Shown: positions 44,309 to 57,063 of the stretch, piece after piece
Layout of the letters: each line of letters opens with the position of its first letter
How positions within the stretch are numbered: the stretch's first letter is position 1
Program-made: the position numbers and the translations under genes
Assembly: GCA_009763385.1 (NCBI GenBank)
Contig: CM019822.1
Coordinates: forward strand, 14,465,950 to 14,529,949
Origin: Coix lacryma-jobi var. lacryma-jobi
Lineage: Eukaryota > Streptophyta > Magnoliopsida > Poales > Poaceae
DNA length: 64,000 nucleotides
Direction: 5' to 3'
Notes under the pieces: generated by a model
Told to the model about the DNA's origin: nothing
The model's input: the letters and a program-made list of their open reading frames with translations, nothing else
Databases searched by the model: none

Positions 44309-47300
44309 TGTAACACCCCTGGTGTTAAGCATTAATTAAAACCCTAATTAATATGTTTAGTATGCATGATCATCTGGCATCATGGCATAAAAGCATTTCA
44401 TGTTTTAAGTATAATTGTGATGCTTTATATGTTTGACAAGAGTGTTGTATGTTTTTGAGTGTTGATTTCCATGTTTGAAATATATGTGGTTTGATTGTGA
44501 TGTTTGGTGTTCTTTGAAAGGGCAAGTGAGAAAACTTTGGTTTTTAAATCTCTCTTTTTGTCCCCTTTTTAATAAGTCAAAAAGAAAGTCAAAATTTCAA
44601 AATGATTTAAAAAGCAAAGTTGTAGCTCTTGTTGAGAGGGACAACTTTGGTATTCAAAGTTTTTAAAGTTTCTGTACAAAATTTTGAATAAATTTTGTAT
44701 CTTTCCAACCCTGAATTTGACCCCTAAACTAGATTTCAAAAACTAAAAAGAATTAGACTTTGGTTCTATAATAAAAGTTGTAGAGTGGTTTAAAATAAAC
44801 AACTTTTATTAAGATAGATTTTCATGTTTTTAAAGGAAATCTGAAGTAATTTGGAAAACAAGTTTGAATTGGTTTCAAATTGAAAATCAATTTCCAAAAC
44901 CTAATTTTATCCCCTTTTGTGTAGTTTCAAAATTAAGCACAGTTTGGCTATGCTTCAAAAAGCAAAGTTGTTCTATTTTTGATAAGGAACAACTTTGATG
45001 TGTAAAGTTTTTCAAGTTTTCTTTTGAAAACAAAAGTAATTTTGAATCTAAGTTTGAATGCTTTTTAAATTCAAAATGTGATTTCAAAATCTAGGCAGAT
45101 TTTGGTTGTGCTCCTTAAATGAAAGTTGTAGATCCTAATTTTTGGAACAACTTTCAGGTTGGGAGTTTTTCCTGTTGTATAATGTTTTTGGGAGAAATAG
45201 GGGAAAGAAGATCTAGATGTTCTCTGGTGAGCAGTAACCGGGGGTGATAAGCTCTTACCCCTGTTCATGGCGGTGACCGGCCGAGCCAATTTCGTGACGC
45301 CAGCACGATGGGCGTCGTCCTCTCTCGATTGCGCTCGTGCACGTCTCCGTGGCGAGGTGAAGCAGCTGCTGGCGCTCTCTTTTGCACCGTGGCGTCTTCT
45401 CCCGTGCTTGCCGTTGTCGTTGCGCCACCACAGCACCGACGTGCTCCTCTCTATCCCAATCTAGAGTTCACGGTGAACCAAACATCCTCATCCAAGTTTG
45501 GCCACAAATATAAGTTCCTTTCTTCCTTGCGCACCTCCGGAAACTCTCACTTCTAACTCTTCTGTCTCAGAGAGCTAGAGCTCGCAGTTCTTCTTCCCGC
45601 CGGGTGAAAAACTCCGACGAGCTCGATTCCACCGTGGCCCGCTCAACTGGGCCTCCCTCTGTGCTCTTTATCCTGTGTTTTTGTTTTATCTTGGCCCCAG
45701 AGAACTCATCGACTCGATGGTTCCCTGTTTGATACTCAGGACTCGCCGGAACAACGTCGTCTTCGCCGGAGTTCTCCGCCGCAGGCCACTGCTCCGTGGA
45801 ACTCTCCCCTCCGTGCAATCTTTGCTTAAACCAGTTACACCAACAGCATCAGGGTGAGCTGCTAGACCTTCCTAGCCTCTCCGTTTGCTTGCTACCGGTC
45901 TAGGTTCGCCGGAGCAGGGCTAGCCGAGATCCGATCCGCCGCCGTGCGTGGCCAGGCTCAACCCGAGTGGTAGAGTGTAGGGTTGAGGGCTCAATCAACT
46001 GCGGCTGTCTTGCCGGTGTTGATGCTCGCGTCAGCCGAGTCTCTTATGGCCGGAAATGGCCGGCGTAAGATTCACCGCCGCTCGGTGCGCCGTCGTTCAC
46101 GCCGGCCATGGTCGAGAACCTTCTTGTTGTAAAGATGAAAAGTTCCAGGGTGTTGGTTGCAAAGTCCAAGACTCAGGTGAATAGCGCCTTGGACTGCGGG
46201 TTAGTTTCGCGAAAGCCAAAGGGCTTTTCTGCAAAGCTGTCAGGGCGCTCCGTCTCGCTCGAGCCAGGTCTCGAGCGGACATGTGGACACGTGTTCACGT
46301 CTCGAGTTATGCCTCGAGCAGGCGCCTCCTCCACTTCGCTCGAGCCGAGCCTCGGGCGAACGTGTTCGCCGTTCCGCCCGAGCTAGGCCTCGGACGGACG
46401 AGCCTTTTTCCGCCTCGCCCGAGCCGAGGGTCAGGCCTCGGACGAGTGTTTAGTGTTTATCGTCTCGGTCGAGTCAGGCCTCGAGCGGACCCTCGGGCGC
46501 TGTCTCGCTCGCGCCGAGCCTCGAGCGAACGCACCCGCTCTCACCGCCGTGCGCTCGCGCCACGCTGGGCTGTGTTGGCTTGGGCCGAAAGCCCAGTTTG
46601 GGTTGGTTTTCGTTTTTCTTTTTCTATCTTTTTGAGCAATAATCAGTTTTGTTGTTTTTGCTATAATTAATCTATAGCTCTGTTAATTATGAAATTTGAC
46701 ATAAAAGTTGATAACATGTCTGTGCTAATATAAAAATTATAAAACTTGAGTTTTGAGTACTTCTTTTATGTCAATAAAATCTGTACTTTAATTAATAAAT
46801 GCAACTTTGGTGATTTATGTAATTTTCTATGTTTCTTCAAAAATCATGAAATTTGACATGTGAGTTTATATCTCTGATATACACCTTCATGTTTAATTTC
46901 ATCTCTGTTTGACAAAGTATGCTTGGTGTATAAATAAAAGGCTAATTAACATGATTAATAAAATAAATAGAAATAGTTGATCCCTGTAGATTTGTGTGAC
47001 TTTTGGAATTGCTTGACAACCAATGGGAAACTAGCAAGAATTGCTCCCTGGTTATGGGTTTCCTTTATGTTAATGATTTTCTGTTGCCTGTTAGATACAT
47101 CACCATGTTTACGGAAAATAATAAAACTTGTTTAGTAATAATATGTATAATAGCTAAAGTGGGTTTGTTGGTCTACAACTTTACCAAGAAGGAAAGTTGT
47201 ACTCGACTTTTCTCATCTTGTGTTATCTTCTGTTTTGCTTTTGAATTGTCCTGCACCTTAGCATACATCACATGACATCATTCTGAGCATACATCATTTA

Positions 47301-48795
47301 TCTACGTGTAGTATCCGAGAATGTTTGAGGCGTGTTGATCAAGCTTTGATGATCACCCTTGTCGAACAAGCCTCCGACGGAGCTTCTTGTTGGACAAGCT
47401 TCGTCAAGAAAACTTAACTTCTAGATGAAGGAACTAACCTTTGTGGATCATTCTTGGATCCTATCTTCCCTGCAACGAAGGCAAGCCCCGGTTCATTTAA
47501 CCCTTTCCTTGGATTTACAATTACACTTACTTTCAATAACCTGATGCATAAAATGTTTATCAAATAAATGCTTTAAACCTGTTGATGCATGACCAACCTT
47601 GCTATCAATATATCATTCCTTGATCCCCGCTTTATGCCACTGATAGAAATGCTTAGCCTTGCTTTATAAAGCTTTGATAAATGTTTTCGATACTTATCGT
47701 TTCGGAATGATAATGAGAAAGAATGATGGTTAAGACTAGACGGGCACATGCATCGAACCTTGGGTTGGTGTAGGGTGACCCGGAGGTGTCGGATTAGGGC
47801 AACCGTTGTTGGCCTGCTAGATTGAGAAACTGTGAAGTACCGATCATATGCTACGGTAAGCCCTGCCTTGGTGGTTCTTAAATGAGAACGGCTAATCGCG
47901 CACTGGGAGTGGAGAGATGGCGGGAGTACTAGCTACCCTCGTGGGTCGAAGTCCCGGATTGGAGGTGTACAAGTACTCTCGGGTGGCGCGGACCCGGTCT
48001 TGTTTGGAGGATCCGAGGTTGGGGTTGGTATATGTGTGAACACGGGTCTACATATATCGTATGATCGTGGAAAACTCCCAGATCTGGTTGAATCGGTTCG
48101 AATCGTCGTGCTCCTCGGTTAAGGAGACTCAATCTTTCGACCTGCACGGTAGAATGAAAGTGGAACTGGTTTAAGAAAGAATGAAGATGATCTTTCATGA
48201 ATAGTCACCTTTAATTCTTGCTATATACTTAAATGTATAAGTAAAATTCGGGTCTAGGTTTACTTAATAAGCTTTTATGCAAATGAAAAATTCTGTTGAG
48301 CCTACCCAAACCAGCATGAACCTGAAGTCTTTTTTGTTGACGGGTAAGTCTTGCTGAGTATCGACCGTACTCAGGGTTTGTTAACCCCTGTTGCAGGTTT
48401 TTAGTAGTTGATGTTGATCATGATCATGTCAGCGGGCTTGACGTGATCCGGTTGTTCTTCTTCTCCAACTTAGGTACTCCGCCTAAGTGTGGTTCCGTAA
48501 TACTATTCTACTTCCGCAATACCAGTTATGTTTATGTAAAAAGTAACTTGTTCATGGTTTTGTAAAGTTTATACCTCTTACTTCCGCACTCCGATGGTAT
48601 TTTGTATCAACTGTTGTAATGTTGTAATTATTCCAACCTTCATGATGATGGTCCTGTGGTTCGTGGATAATTCGGGGTTCTCTCGGGGACACCCGACAGA
48701 TCTTTCCTGTAATGTGGTACATGTGCACAGTCATTAGGGCTCGGGGAGACGGTGACGTGTGCGGGTGGGCCACATTGCCGGGCGGTTCTGCCACA
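44309..48795 (+). repeat. element I 3' LTR
   Basis: 4487 bp, same ends as the 5' LTR. Differences seen, given here by positions in the 5' LTR: about 38985 (G/A), 40394 (T/C), 40434 (G/A), 40525 (C/T), 40550 (G/A) and 41837 (A/G). It is followed by ACCCC, where G1 pol resumes. Confidence 0.95.
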
Positions 48796-48800
48796 ACCCC

Positions 48801-50047
48801 TCGACTGGCGGACGCCCTTCCTCAACTACCTAACGCAAGGCGTACTACCAGAAGACAAGACGGAGGCCCGACGCATCGCTCGAAGGGCCAAGACCTACAT
48901 CATCTACGGCGACGAACAAGAGCTGTACCGTCGAAGCCCATCAGGAGTCCTTCAGCGCTGCATCCCCCTCGAGGAAGGACGCAGGCTCCTCGACGACATG
49001 CACTCGGGGGCTTGCGGCCATCACGCAGCGCCAAGGACCTTGGTGGGGAACGCCTTCCGCCAAGGCTTCTACTGGCCAACCGCCATTGGAGACGCCAAGC
49101 GCCTGGTTCGAGCATGCCAAGGATGTCAGTTCTACGCCAAGCAAACGCACCAGCCCACGCACGCCCTGTAGATGATCCCCATCACTTGGCCGTTTGCCGT
49201 CTGGGGGCTCGACCTCGTGGGGCCCCTCAAGATGACAAATGGAAAGTACACGCATGTGCTCGTGGTCGTCGACAAATTCACCAAGTGGATCAAGGCTAAG
49301 CCTATAGGCAACCCCACCTCCGAGAAGGCCGTCGAGTTCATCTCCGACATCATGTACCGGTTTGGGGTGCCTAACGTCATCATCACCGACAATGGCACAC
49401 AATTCACGGGCAAAAAGTTCATCAACTTCTGCGACGACAACAATGTCCGCGTGAACTGGGCCTCGGTCGCATACCCTCAATGCAACGGGCAGGTCGAGCG
49501 CGCCGACGGCATGATACTCCACGGGCTGAAGCCGAGGTTGTTCAAGACCCTCAAAAAATTTGGAAAGAGGTGGGCTGCAGAACTCCCCTCGGTGCTGTGG
49601 GGCATCAGGACTACGCTGAGTCGAGCCACCGGGTTCACTCCGTTCTTCCTAACCTACGGCGCCGAGTCTGTCTTGCCTACGGACCTCGAGTACGGCTCCC
49701 CCCGACTTCGAGCCTACAACGAGCAAACCAACGACGAGAGGCTCGCCAACGCCAAGGACCAGCTCAAGGAGGCTCGAGACGTGGCGCTCATCAACTCCGC
49801 GCGCTACCAGCAAACACTTCGACGCTACCACGACAAGCACGTGCGCAAAAGGGACCTGGCGGTGGGGGACCTCGTGCTTCGACGGCTGCAAGATAATCGA
49901 GGGCGCCACAAGCTCACCCCTCCATGGGAGGGCCCATACACCGTAGCTGAGGTGCTCAAGCCAGGAACATACAAGCTCTACGACGGTCAAGGCAGGATCC
50001 TGGCGAATGCGTGGAACATATCTCAGCTATGTCGCTTCTACCCTTAA
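48801..50047 (+). pseudogene. G1 integrase
   Basis: Resumes in the same frame after element I. N-terminal zinc-binding domain: HSGACGHH then CQGCQFYAKQ, the HHCC pattern. A TAG at 49169-49171 follows PTHAL, likely from CAG. Core: GLDLVGPL (first Asp), TDNGTQF (second Asp), GQVERADG (Glu), all kept. C-terminal part: KRDLAVGDLVLRR, PPWEGPYTVAEVL, ending CRFYP and TAA at 50045-50047. It would join element DNA to the target. Only the single stop appears to break this exon-like piece. Confidence 0.92.
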
Positions 50048-50593
50048 GGGCCTCGAGGCCCTCTACATTTTGTTGCTTTGTACAAACACGTCAAATATGA
50101 ATGAACAAACTCGTGCACTGTCTTTCATTTTACTTAGCAACTTAAGGTAGCCTCGACCTTGCCTTGCTCAGGGTCGAGCCTCCCTCGGGGGCTGACAGGG
50201 GGCCCCCCCAGACTCCGGAAAAAGCGCGCTTTTCTTTTCAAAAATTCGACCCTTATCTCGATTCGTATCTCGAGCGTACTAGCAACGTCTAAGTTCGTAG
50301 ATACCTCGAGCCTCCAAGAGGCGGGGGGCGTCGACGTAGACGGCCACCCACGCCCCCGGGCTACGGTACCCTACCTACGCCTCCCCTCGAGGAACTCGTG
50401 ACGCGTATCGAAAGAACATAGACCAAGCCGGTAGAAACTCCAGCTAGCGACAAAGAGAAATGGTCGAATAAATTTGAAAAGAAAACAGCTTCTTTAAACA
50501 AAAAAGTCATACGCATATGTTGGCCTCGACGGGCCATAAGTCATGACATGAATTTTTACAAGGGCCTCGACGCCCAAATTTGGCACGCAGGCC
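50048..50593. other. G1 spacer between convergent integrase and antisense gene
   Basis: Non-coding stretch homologous to 19685-20234 in G2. Several CTCGAG hexamers. No gene seen. Confidence 0.7.
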
Positions 50594-53500
50594 TCATTCC
50601 TCATCAGTCTGGAACTCCTCCTCAAGATCTTCTACTGCGGGCTCAGCCTCGACGTCCGGGCCAGGAGGAGGGGGGCCATCTACACCACTGTTTGCATCGG
50701 GAGGCAGCACGTCCTCCTCGAAGAGCTTTGCGAGCGCCGCCCCCGGCCTCTCCACCTTCTCCAGGATCTTGTCGATGCGGCAGTCGTTCCACTCTTCGTC
50801 CTTCCCCTTGATCTCGACGAAGCCCTTGGCGACGACGTTTACCGGGTAGCGAAAGCCGGAGCGGACGGCCGCGAGCGCCTGCTTTACGCCGTGGTGGAGA
50901 GCGCTCTTGACGCGGTCCCGCGCGGCCATGTCGAAGAAGCACAGGGCATCGACCAAGGCGTCGCCTCGAGCCACCCTGCCCTCTGCCGTGGCCACCGAGT
51001 CGGCACCCCACGTGGAGCAGAGCCTGTCGAGGGTGCTGCGCGCCCGCTCCGCCACCATGGTCTCACCCTGGACTTGCTCCATGAGAGTCTGATTCGTCTC
51101 GCGGAGCTCCTCGGCGGCCTTCTCCAGATCTACGCAACAAACAGAAAAAAGTAAGTCCGCGGCGTGGCAAGAATCTCGAAATCAAAGCAAAACAAAGCCT
51201 GAAGATTACGACAGTACCTTGGCAGTGCACGCCCAAGGTGTCAAAGTCGCTGGTAAGGACCTTGACGCGCTGCTCGAGCGTATGCTTTTGGGACAGCACG
51301 TCAAGTTTTTGGCCCTTAAGCTCCTCGACCAGCTTGCCCATCTGCGCAAGGGCCAGATCCTTTTTGATCACCTCCTGCCGAGCGGCAGTTAAGGCCTCCT
51401 GGGCCTCCTTCCGCGCCGCCTCCTCCGCAGCCAGGGCGGTGGCGGCCTTGCTCCTGACCTCCTCGACCTCCTTCCTCGCCGCCTCCACTGCAGACCGGGC
51501 GGTGGCGGCCTCGCTTCGGGCGTCGGCAGCCTCCTTCCTCGACACCTCCACCGCGGACAGAGCGGTGGTGGTCTCCCTCTTAGCTTGGGCGGCCTCATCT
51601 CGAGCCGCCTGGGTCTCCGCCTGAGCGGCGTTGAGCCGGCCCGCCATCTGCGCATTCCGGCCCAGCTCAGCGCGGAGCTCCTGGAGCTCCCCCTCCGCCC
51701 TCACGAGGGCAGCCGCCACCTGTGCGGACTTGTCCGCCTCCTCCACGAAGGCCCTCTCCGCCTGCGCCACGAGCTCGGTCACCTCCTTGAAGATCGACCG
51801 CGCCTCCCGCAAAACCCCCTGCGGAGTCGACTGCTCGACGGGGATATCGGCATCGCATGGAGGCGGGGGCTTGAGCGGTAGCGGATCGCTCGAGGGGTGG
51901 CTCGTCTCCAAGCTCTCCTCCGCGCCGGCCGAGGGACCAGTCGTCCCCTCCGCCTCGTTCCCGGCCGGCCCCTCGAGCCTCTCCTCCCTCACTGGGTCTT
52001 CCGACGTCTTGTCGTCCCCGGCCGGTACCTCGAGCGCCCCCTCCAGCGCAGAGCCCTCGACCGAGGACGGCTCCTTCTCCAGCTCCTCCAGGAGCTCCTC
52101 CACCGTCGATGTCTTCTCCACCGACGCCTCCCCCTCCTTCTCCTTCTCTGCGGGCGCGCGAGGCTCCGTCGGTGGGGGATCCTGCCCAGCGGGCCGGCTC
52201 GCGTCGTCTGGGGTCTCGAGGGCCACTGTCCCCTCAGCCCCAGACGCCGACGGAGCCACGCCTATCTCGGGTGCTCCCCCCGAGATGGTTGTCGTGACGG
52301 GGGGAGGAGTGGCCCTCCCGGTAGGCGCCACCGGAGGAGGAGGAGAAGGAGGAGGAGGAGGTGGTGCTGCGATGGACGCAGTGGCGGCGGGCTTGGCGCC
52401 AGGAGCCGCGGTCCCTACTGAAAAAGAGAACAACGTCGTCAGAATCGGGAAAAAGCCTCGATCCCCGTGGATGACGGCGTCGGCCTCACCAAGATCCGTG
52501 GCGGCCATCTGACTTCCCCGTGCCATGGCTGCTCGAGCCTTCACCAGCCAAGCGACCATTTCAGCGGAAGGAGCCGTACCTCGAGGTGCTTGGTCCTCAG
52601 CAGAGCTCGAGGTCTTGGCCCGCTTGGACACCGCGGGGTCCGCCTCCTGCCGAGAGCGCTTTTCCCTGAAAAACCAGAAACGACACACATCACCAAAGGT
52701 AAAAAGGTAAAGCCTCACTACCAACAGAATTGAGAAACTTTACTTACCCAAAGCGACGGCGGGACTTCTTCCCCGAGTCGCCGGACCCGCTCGGGGGCTT
52801 CGAGCCCGCCCCATGGCTCGAGCCATGCCCCCGAGCCGTCTCCGTGTGGCTCGGATGAGGAGAAGGCTCCCGGTGCATCCCGTGGCTCGACCCCGACGGG
52901 GAGCTCTCCTTCTGTCTCTTGTCCCGGGGGGACGGTCGTGTCTCCTTCGAGCGGTCCTCTTGGCGCCTTTCCTTGCGCGGGCTCCGGGACCTGCTCCGGC
53001 GCTCATGCCGGCGGTCGCGCCCCCCCGCGTCTGCCTCCTTCTCCCGGCGGCGGTGCGGCGATGGGCTCCGGGATCGCTCGCGACTCCCGTCACGAGACGA
53101 CCGGGAGCTCCCCCGTCGACGGTCATGGTGGTGGGGGTTCGGCGCCCCCTCATGTTGCCCGCTCTTCCGCGGGCTCGATGTCGCCCCCGACGACTTGCAG
53201 CGGTCGGGCTCGGAGTCCCTCTCGGCGCGTTGACTGCTTCTCGAGGTCCGGCCCATCTCAAGACCCCCTACCTGGGTCGACGCGGTCGTGGCCTCCTTCT
53301 GCGCCGCGGCGATGGCGCCCCGAGTTCGAGGCTTCTTCGCGTCAGGGGGCACGTCCGGCACAGAGCTCGACGTGCCCGGAGCCTCCGATGAGGCGGGGCC
53401 TGGCGTGGCCTTCCGCTGCTGCGTCCCGCGCGATCCCTTCGCCGGGGGATCTCCAAGATATTTTCCTGGACAGAAGAGCGGCCAGCCTTGATGTCGACGA

Positions 53501-54899
53501 CCCCCGCGCGCCTTAGACGCGCATCCATCCCTCCATCATCGCTCTCCTCCTCATCGTCATCCTCCTCCTCCGAGCTCGTGTAGTTGAGCTCGGGGGACTC
53601 CTCTCCAGGCTGCCGGTTACGACGAGCCTTCGCCGGCCTCTGATCCCGATCCACCCGACGCAAGTTCTTCTCTTTCTCTTTCTTCTTCTTTGCATCCTTA
53701 CTCTCCTTATCTTTCTGAGCAGAGAGGCGCCTCACCTAACTTTCCGCGGCGTCCTCCCTCACCGGGGGCCTCGACGCGTGATATGTGAACGCCCCCTGCA
53801 AAAGAAACTTGATGAGAAAAACCACAAGGAGAGTAAACAAGGTTCGAAGAAAGAGAAAGGAGGGGAGCCTCGAAACAGCCTAGCTTGAGGAGGGCTTAGC
53901 GGGTCGAGACACCCCGCGTCGGGTGCCATGGCGATCAGGTTGGTCTCCTCAGGGCGGAACGGCCCGTGGATCATGACCGACACCCGGGAGACACCCTCGT
54001 TCCGAGGCAGCCTCTCCGCGGCCATCCTCGACCTATTCAGCGCCTCGAGCGGGGTATTTGGCCCCATCTCGTACATGAGAAAGGGGCGGTCCGCCAGAGG
54101 AAGGACCCTCCGCTGATGGAACGCCCAAATGACCGCCTGGACGGTCAGTCCCTTCTCCTCGCCAGCGACCACATCGTATTCATCAGCGGCATCAGGTGGC
54201 GCTGCCTGTCCGCCACAACGCCCCAGCTCCACTTCTCAGGGCGCTTGGTGATGATCCTGCCGGTGTACTGCGGAAGGAGCTCGTCCTCGTTCCGCAGGTA
54301 GAACCAGTGGTCGTCCCACCCCGCCTGGTTGGAGGAAAGCTTGTAGCGGAGGTAGTGATGGGGGACGTTGGCCGACGAAGGACCGGTCCTCGCAGCGATG
54401 GTGAGGGAGCCCGCGCGCGCGAGCCTCCTCCCGCTCGGCTTCACGGCCTTATGAAAGAGCTTGCCCCGGAAGAGGTGGACGAACATCTCCCAATGAGGCT
54501 CGATCTTCAGGTATCCCTCGGACACCGCAGCGTAGATGGCGGCGTGCGAGATCGAGTTGGGGGAGAAGTGCTGCAACTCCACCTCGAAGTGGTGGGCCAG
54601 CCCCGCATAAAGCGGCTCGGCGGAACGCCAAGCCCCATGCGGTGGTAGCGCGTGAAGCTCACCACATACCCCTCCGGCGGGTGCGGCACCTGGTGGTCCG
54701 CCGACGGGAGAACCCACCACGCGGGCCCCTCCTGCGGGTTGGGGCGGAGAAGCCCCTGGTCCACCAGCGACTCCAGCTCGCGCTGCGACGTCTTCGTCGG
54801 GCGCCAGTCTTCGGGCGGCAGCACCTGGGTCTGGGCGGCCATGGCGGCGATGGCGCGGATCTGAGCGGCGGACGGACGGACGGCCGGGAAGGTTACCAA
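50594..54899 (-). pseudogene. G1 antisense, probably spliced gene: plant 'putative gypsy-type transposon' domain and coiled coil
   Basis: Read right to left. The N-terminal part (54899-54145) contains GYVVSFTRYHRMGLGVPPSR, GLAHHFEVELQHFSPNSIS and YLKIEPHWEMFVHLF, resembling the plant transposon-associated domain Transposase_28 (PF04195), from memory. The middle is basic and Ser/Arg/Glu rich (53735-52744), then proline/threonine rich, then a coiled coil of ARSEAATARSAVEAA-type repeats (about 51650-51390), ending acidic (LEEEFQTDEE) at 50594. Introns are likely at about 53917-53800 (GTGTCT to TTTTGCAG), 52748-52672 (GTAAGT to TTTTTCAG), 52493-52424 (GTGAGG to TTTTTCAG) and 51218-51131. A C lost near 54603 breaks the frame. 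Antisense accessory genes are known in Tat elements; the role is unknown. Confidence 0.75.
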
Positions 54900-54985
54900 T
54901 CGCTAGCTTGGGGAGAAGGCGTGTGGGAGCTGCGGCGGCTGTGAAGGCAAAGGCAAAGTAAAGGGTCCCTCACCCCCCACTCGAT

Positions 54986-54995
54986 GTTTATAAAA
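54986..54995 (-). promoter_or_regulatory. TATA box of the antisense gene
   Basis: On the minus strand TTTTATAAAC stands about 90 bp upstream of the first candidate ATG (54897-54899). The same motif is in the duplicated copy at 31071-31080. It lies outside the LTRs, so it would be an internal promoter directed against the element's own transcript. Confidence 0.6.
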
Positions 54996-55880
54996 GAAAA
55001 CCCCAACGGGCGGGGTCTCCCATGGCCGGGGAAAGGTAACCGCACACATTTAATGCGCCCACCTAACCACGTCTCGAGCCGGTTGACAGGTACACGCGGT
55101 AACTCCCCATTCGCTCCGCTACCAGGGCCCGCCACGACCGCCGCTCCGACTTCATGTCCGTCGCCCTAGCGCCACGATCTCCACTCCCCGACGGTTTCTG
55201 CCTAAAAAGGCGCGCCCAACGGACAGAAGGATTCCAAACGACGGAGGCTTCTTCAAGAAGGTAAAAACGGGCCCTGGCCCTTCCAAGTCTCGAGGCAGCG
55301 AAGGCTGGCCCTCAAAGAGGGTTCGACAGCCGGCTTCGAGCACCCGAGTCAGGGACACCAAGGGGCGCCACCCGCAGCATCGCTCGAGGGCCAAGCCCTC
55401 GAGGCCCCTCACGTGTATCCAAGGCAGGACGCACGACATGCAGTGAGATCCCCTCGGAGGGCGGCATTGGGCCACCAGGTCCTATCGAATGGACCCTGCA
55501 TTCCTGCAGACCGAGCGCCCATGCTTTATGAGATCGCCTCCGGGCTTCAGTCGACCCTATCGAACGGGGCACGAGGTCTCACTTGGATTCCCCCATTACC
55601 AGCTCACCAGGAACCTCGATACTCGCCCGCTCGTGGTAGTACGAGGCATCCCCCCTCGCATCCGATCGAAAGGACTCGCGGGATGACAAGCCAGGGCAAC
55701 CGGCGTGCCGGACAGCTCGAAGAGCCGGCCGATCGGTTCAGCCTGGCACCCCTCGACGAAAGAGGGTCGAAGAACTCGGGGGCTCGACACTCCCGAACCT
55801 AAAAAACGTAACTAACACTCACACTCGTAAGAAAGCCCACGAGGGAGTCCTAACCACTCCCGCGTGACCTCGGGGGCTAC
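54996..55880 (+). other. G1 3' untranslated region ending in the PPT
   Basis: Non-coding, dense in CTCGAG, and matches 31080-31963. The last bases CTCGGGGGCTAC (55869-55880) abut LTR-c and should include the plus-strand primer. Confidence 0.75.
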
Positions 55881-57063
55881 TGTCGGGGGACCACAAAAGG
55901 GGTACCCCCAATCAACGCAAAACAAATAAGTTAAACCTAGAGCACCAATTAATAAGAGACCTAACTAGGCTAACCCCCTGAAAACCAACCCCTCGAGGCC
56001 TACATCGCCGGCCCACCGCCAGGAAGCCCGGGCCCGCCAAAGCCTTTCCGACCGCCTCATGGTAGCCTACCTCTCGAGTCCCGGCACGAAGGCCTCGAGC
56101 CCACTACAGTCGTACACCACTCCTCGAGACCCCACGTGGGGACCTCGAGCCTCTCTAACAAGGTAACCTATCCCTCGAGACACATCACACCTCCCTCGAG
56201 CAGCGCCAGATATCGGATACCAGCCCCATACTGCGCAGTTAATGCGTCCACCTACTCCGGTCACATCCTCTGGTACACAACGTGTGCCACAGTGAACCGG
56301 AGCCAGAGTCAAACCTCCTTTTTTCACCGCAAGCATGGGCAAAAAGGCACAAGTACAGCACTGTTACTCCATGCCCCGCACTATAGCACACTCGAGCCAC
56401 ATCTCGAGACCCGGATTCCCACTGCTCGGCTGGGTTTTCCAGGACTTGCCCATACCTGCGGGGGCTCGAGCCCCCCATAGGCGCCACCTCGAGGCCGGCC
56501 CTGCGCCCCTCGAGCCCTGACTGCTTTCATGCTATTGGAGGACAGGTACCCCAAGACCCGGAGGGACCCTGCCACGTACTGTACGTGTCGGAATGGGTGC
56601 TGTACGGCCTCCACGTCGCCACGCCTCCACATCCGCTTCCGGAATGGAAGCCACGCTTCAAGGACGCCTCAACAGCAACCCCGACGCCGGCTCCAGTGAC
56701 TTCGACAAGACAGAATACCAACCCTTCGCCGTATTGGGCGTAGTACATGTCACCCCTGTGTAACCCTGGCCACCTCTTGTTCTATAAAAGAGAACGCCAG
56801 GGCCCTTCTCGCGGACGGGTCGACACGGGTCTGCACAACACACACACGAGTCCAGACTCTCGTCCACGCTCATTGAGCTTGTATTGCCCCTGTACAAGCA
56901 CTTAGGTGCAAGTAATACAAGAACCTCCTCCCCCCGCTGGACGTAGGGCCTTCTTTGCCCGAACCAGGATAAATCTTTGTGTCATCTTGTATCACCCTCC
57001 AGGAAGAGAGCACACGATCATATTACTAGTTGGTGTCATACCCCCGGGGTCGAAACACCGACA
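55881..57063 (+). repeat. G1 LTR-c (3' LTR)
   Basis: 1183 bp, TGTCGGGGGACCAC to GGTCGAAACACCGACA. TATAAAAG at 56783-56790. It is followed by TSD CATAA. Confidence 0.94.

Larger units (their letters stand above)
38526..48795 (+). mobile_element. element I: young non-autonomous Del/Tekay-type LTR retrotransposon
   Basis: Two LTRs of exactly 4487 bp (38526-43012 and 44309-48795), internal region only 1296 bp, PBS of tRNA-Met type, PPT AAGGGGGAAGG and TSD ACCCC (38521-38525 and 48796-48800). By eye the LTRs differ at about six positions. There is no gag or pol. LTR start TGTAACACCCC and internal end TCTCGGGACGAGATTTC are like Del/Tekay chromoviruses, whose enzymes it presumably borrowed. The insertion splits G1 pol between the second RNase H and integrase. 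Confidence 0.95.
30545..57063 (+). mobile_element. G1: Tat-lineage Ty3/gypsy element with three LTRs, plus strand
   Basis: Bounded by TSD CATAA (30540-30544 and 57064-57068). Layout: remnant of LTR-a (30545-30611), a second copy of the 3' internal region (30608-31963), LTR-b (31964-33145), PBS, gag-protease, pol, element I inserted at 38526-48795, integrase, antisense gene, 3' region, LTR-c (55881-57063). The outer TSD shows a single insertion event later turned into a tandem LTR-internal-LTR-internal-LTR, followed by a large deletion in the first unit. Same family as G2. Confidence 0.92.

Noticed and set aside
48712..49299. 195-codon frame crossing the right end of element I
   Set aside because: It bridges the I LTR and G1 integrase in a frame other than the integrase frame, hence a chance reading.
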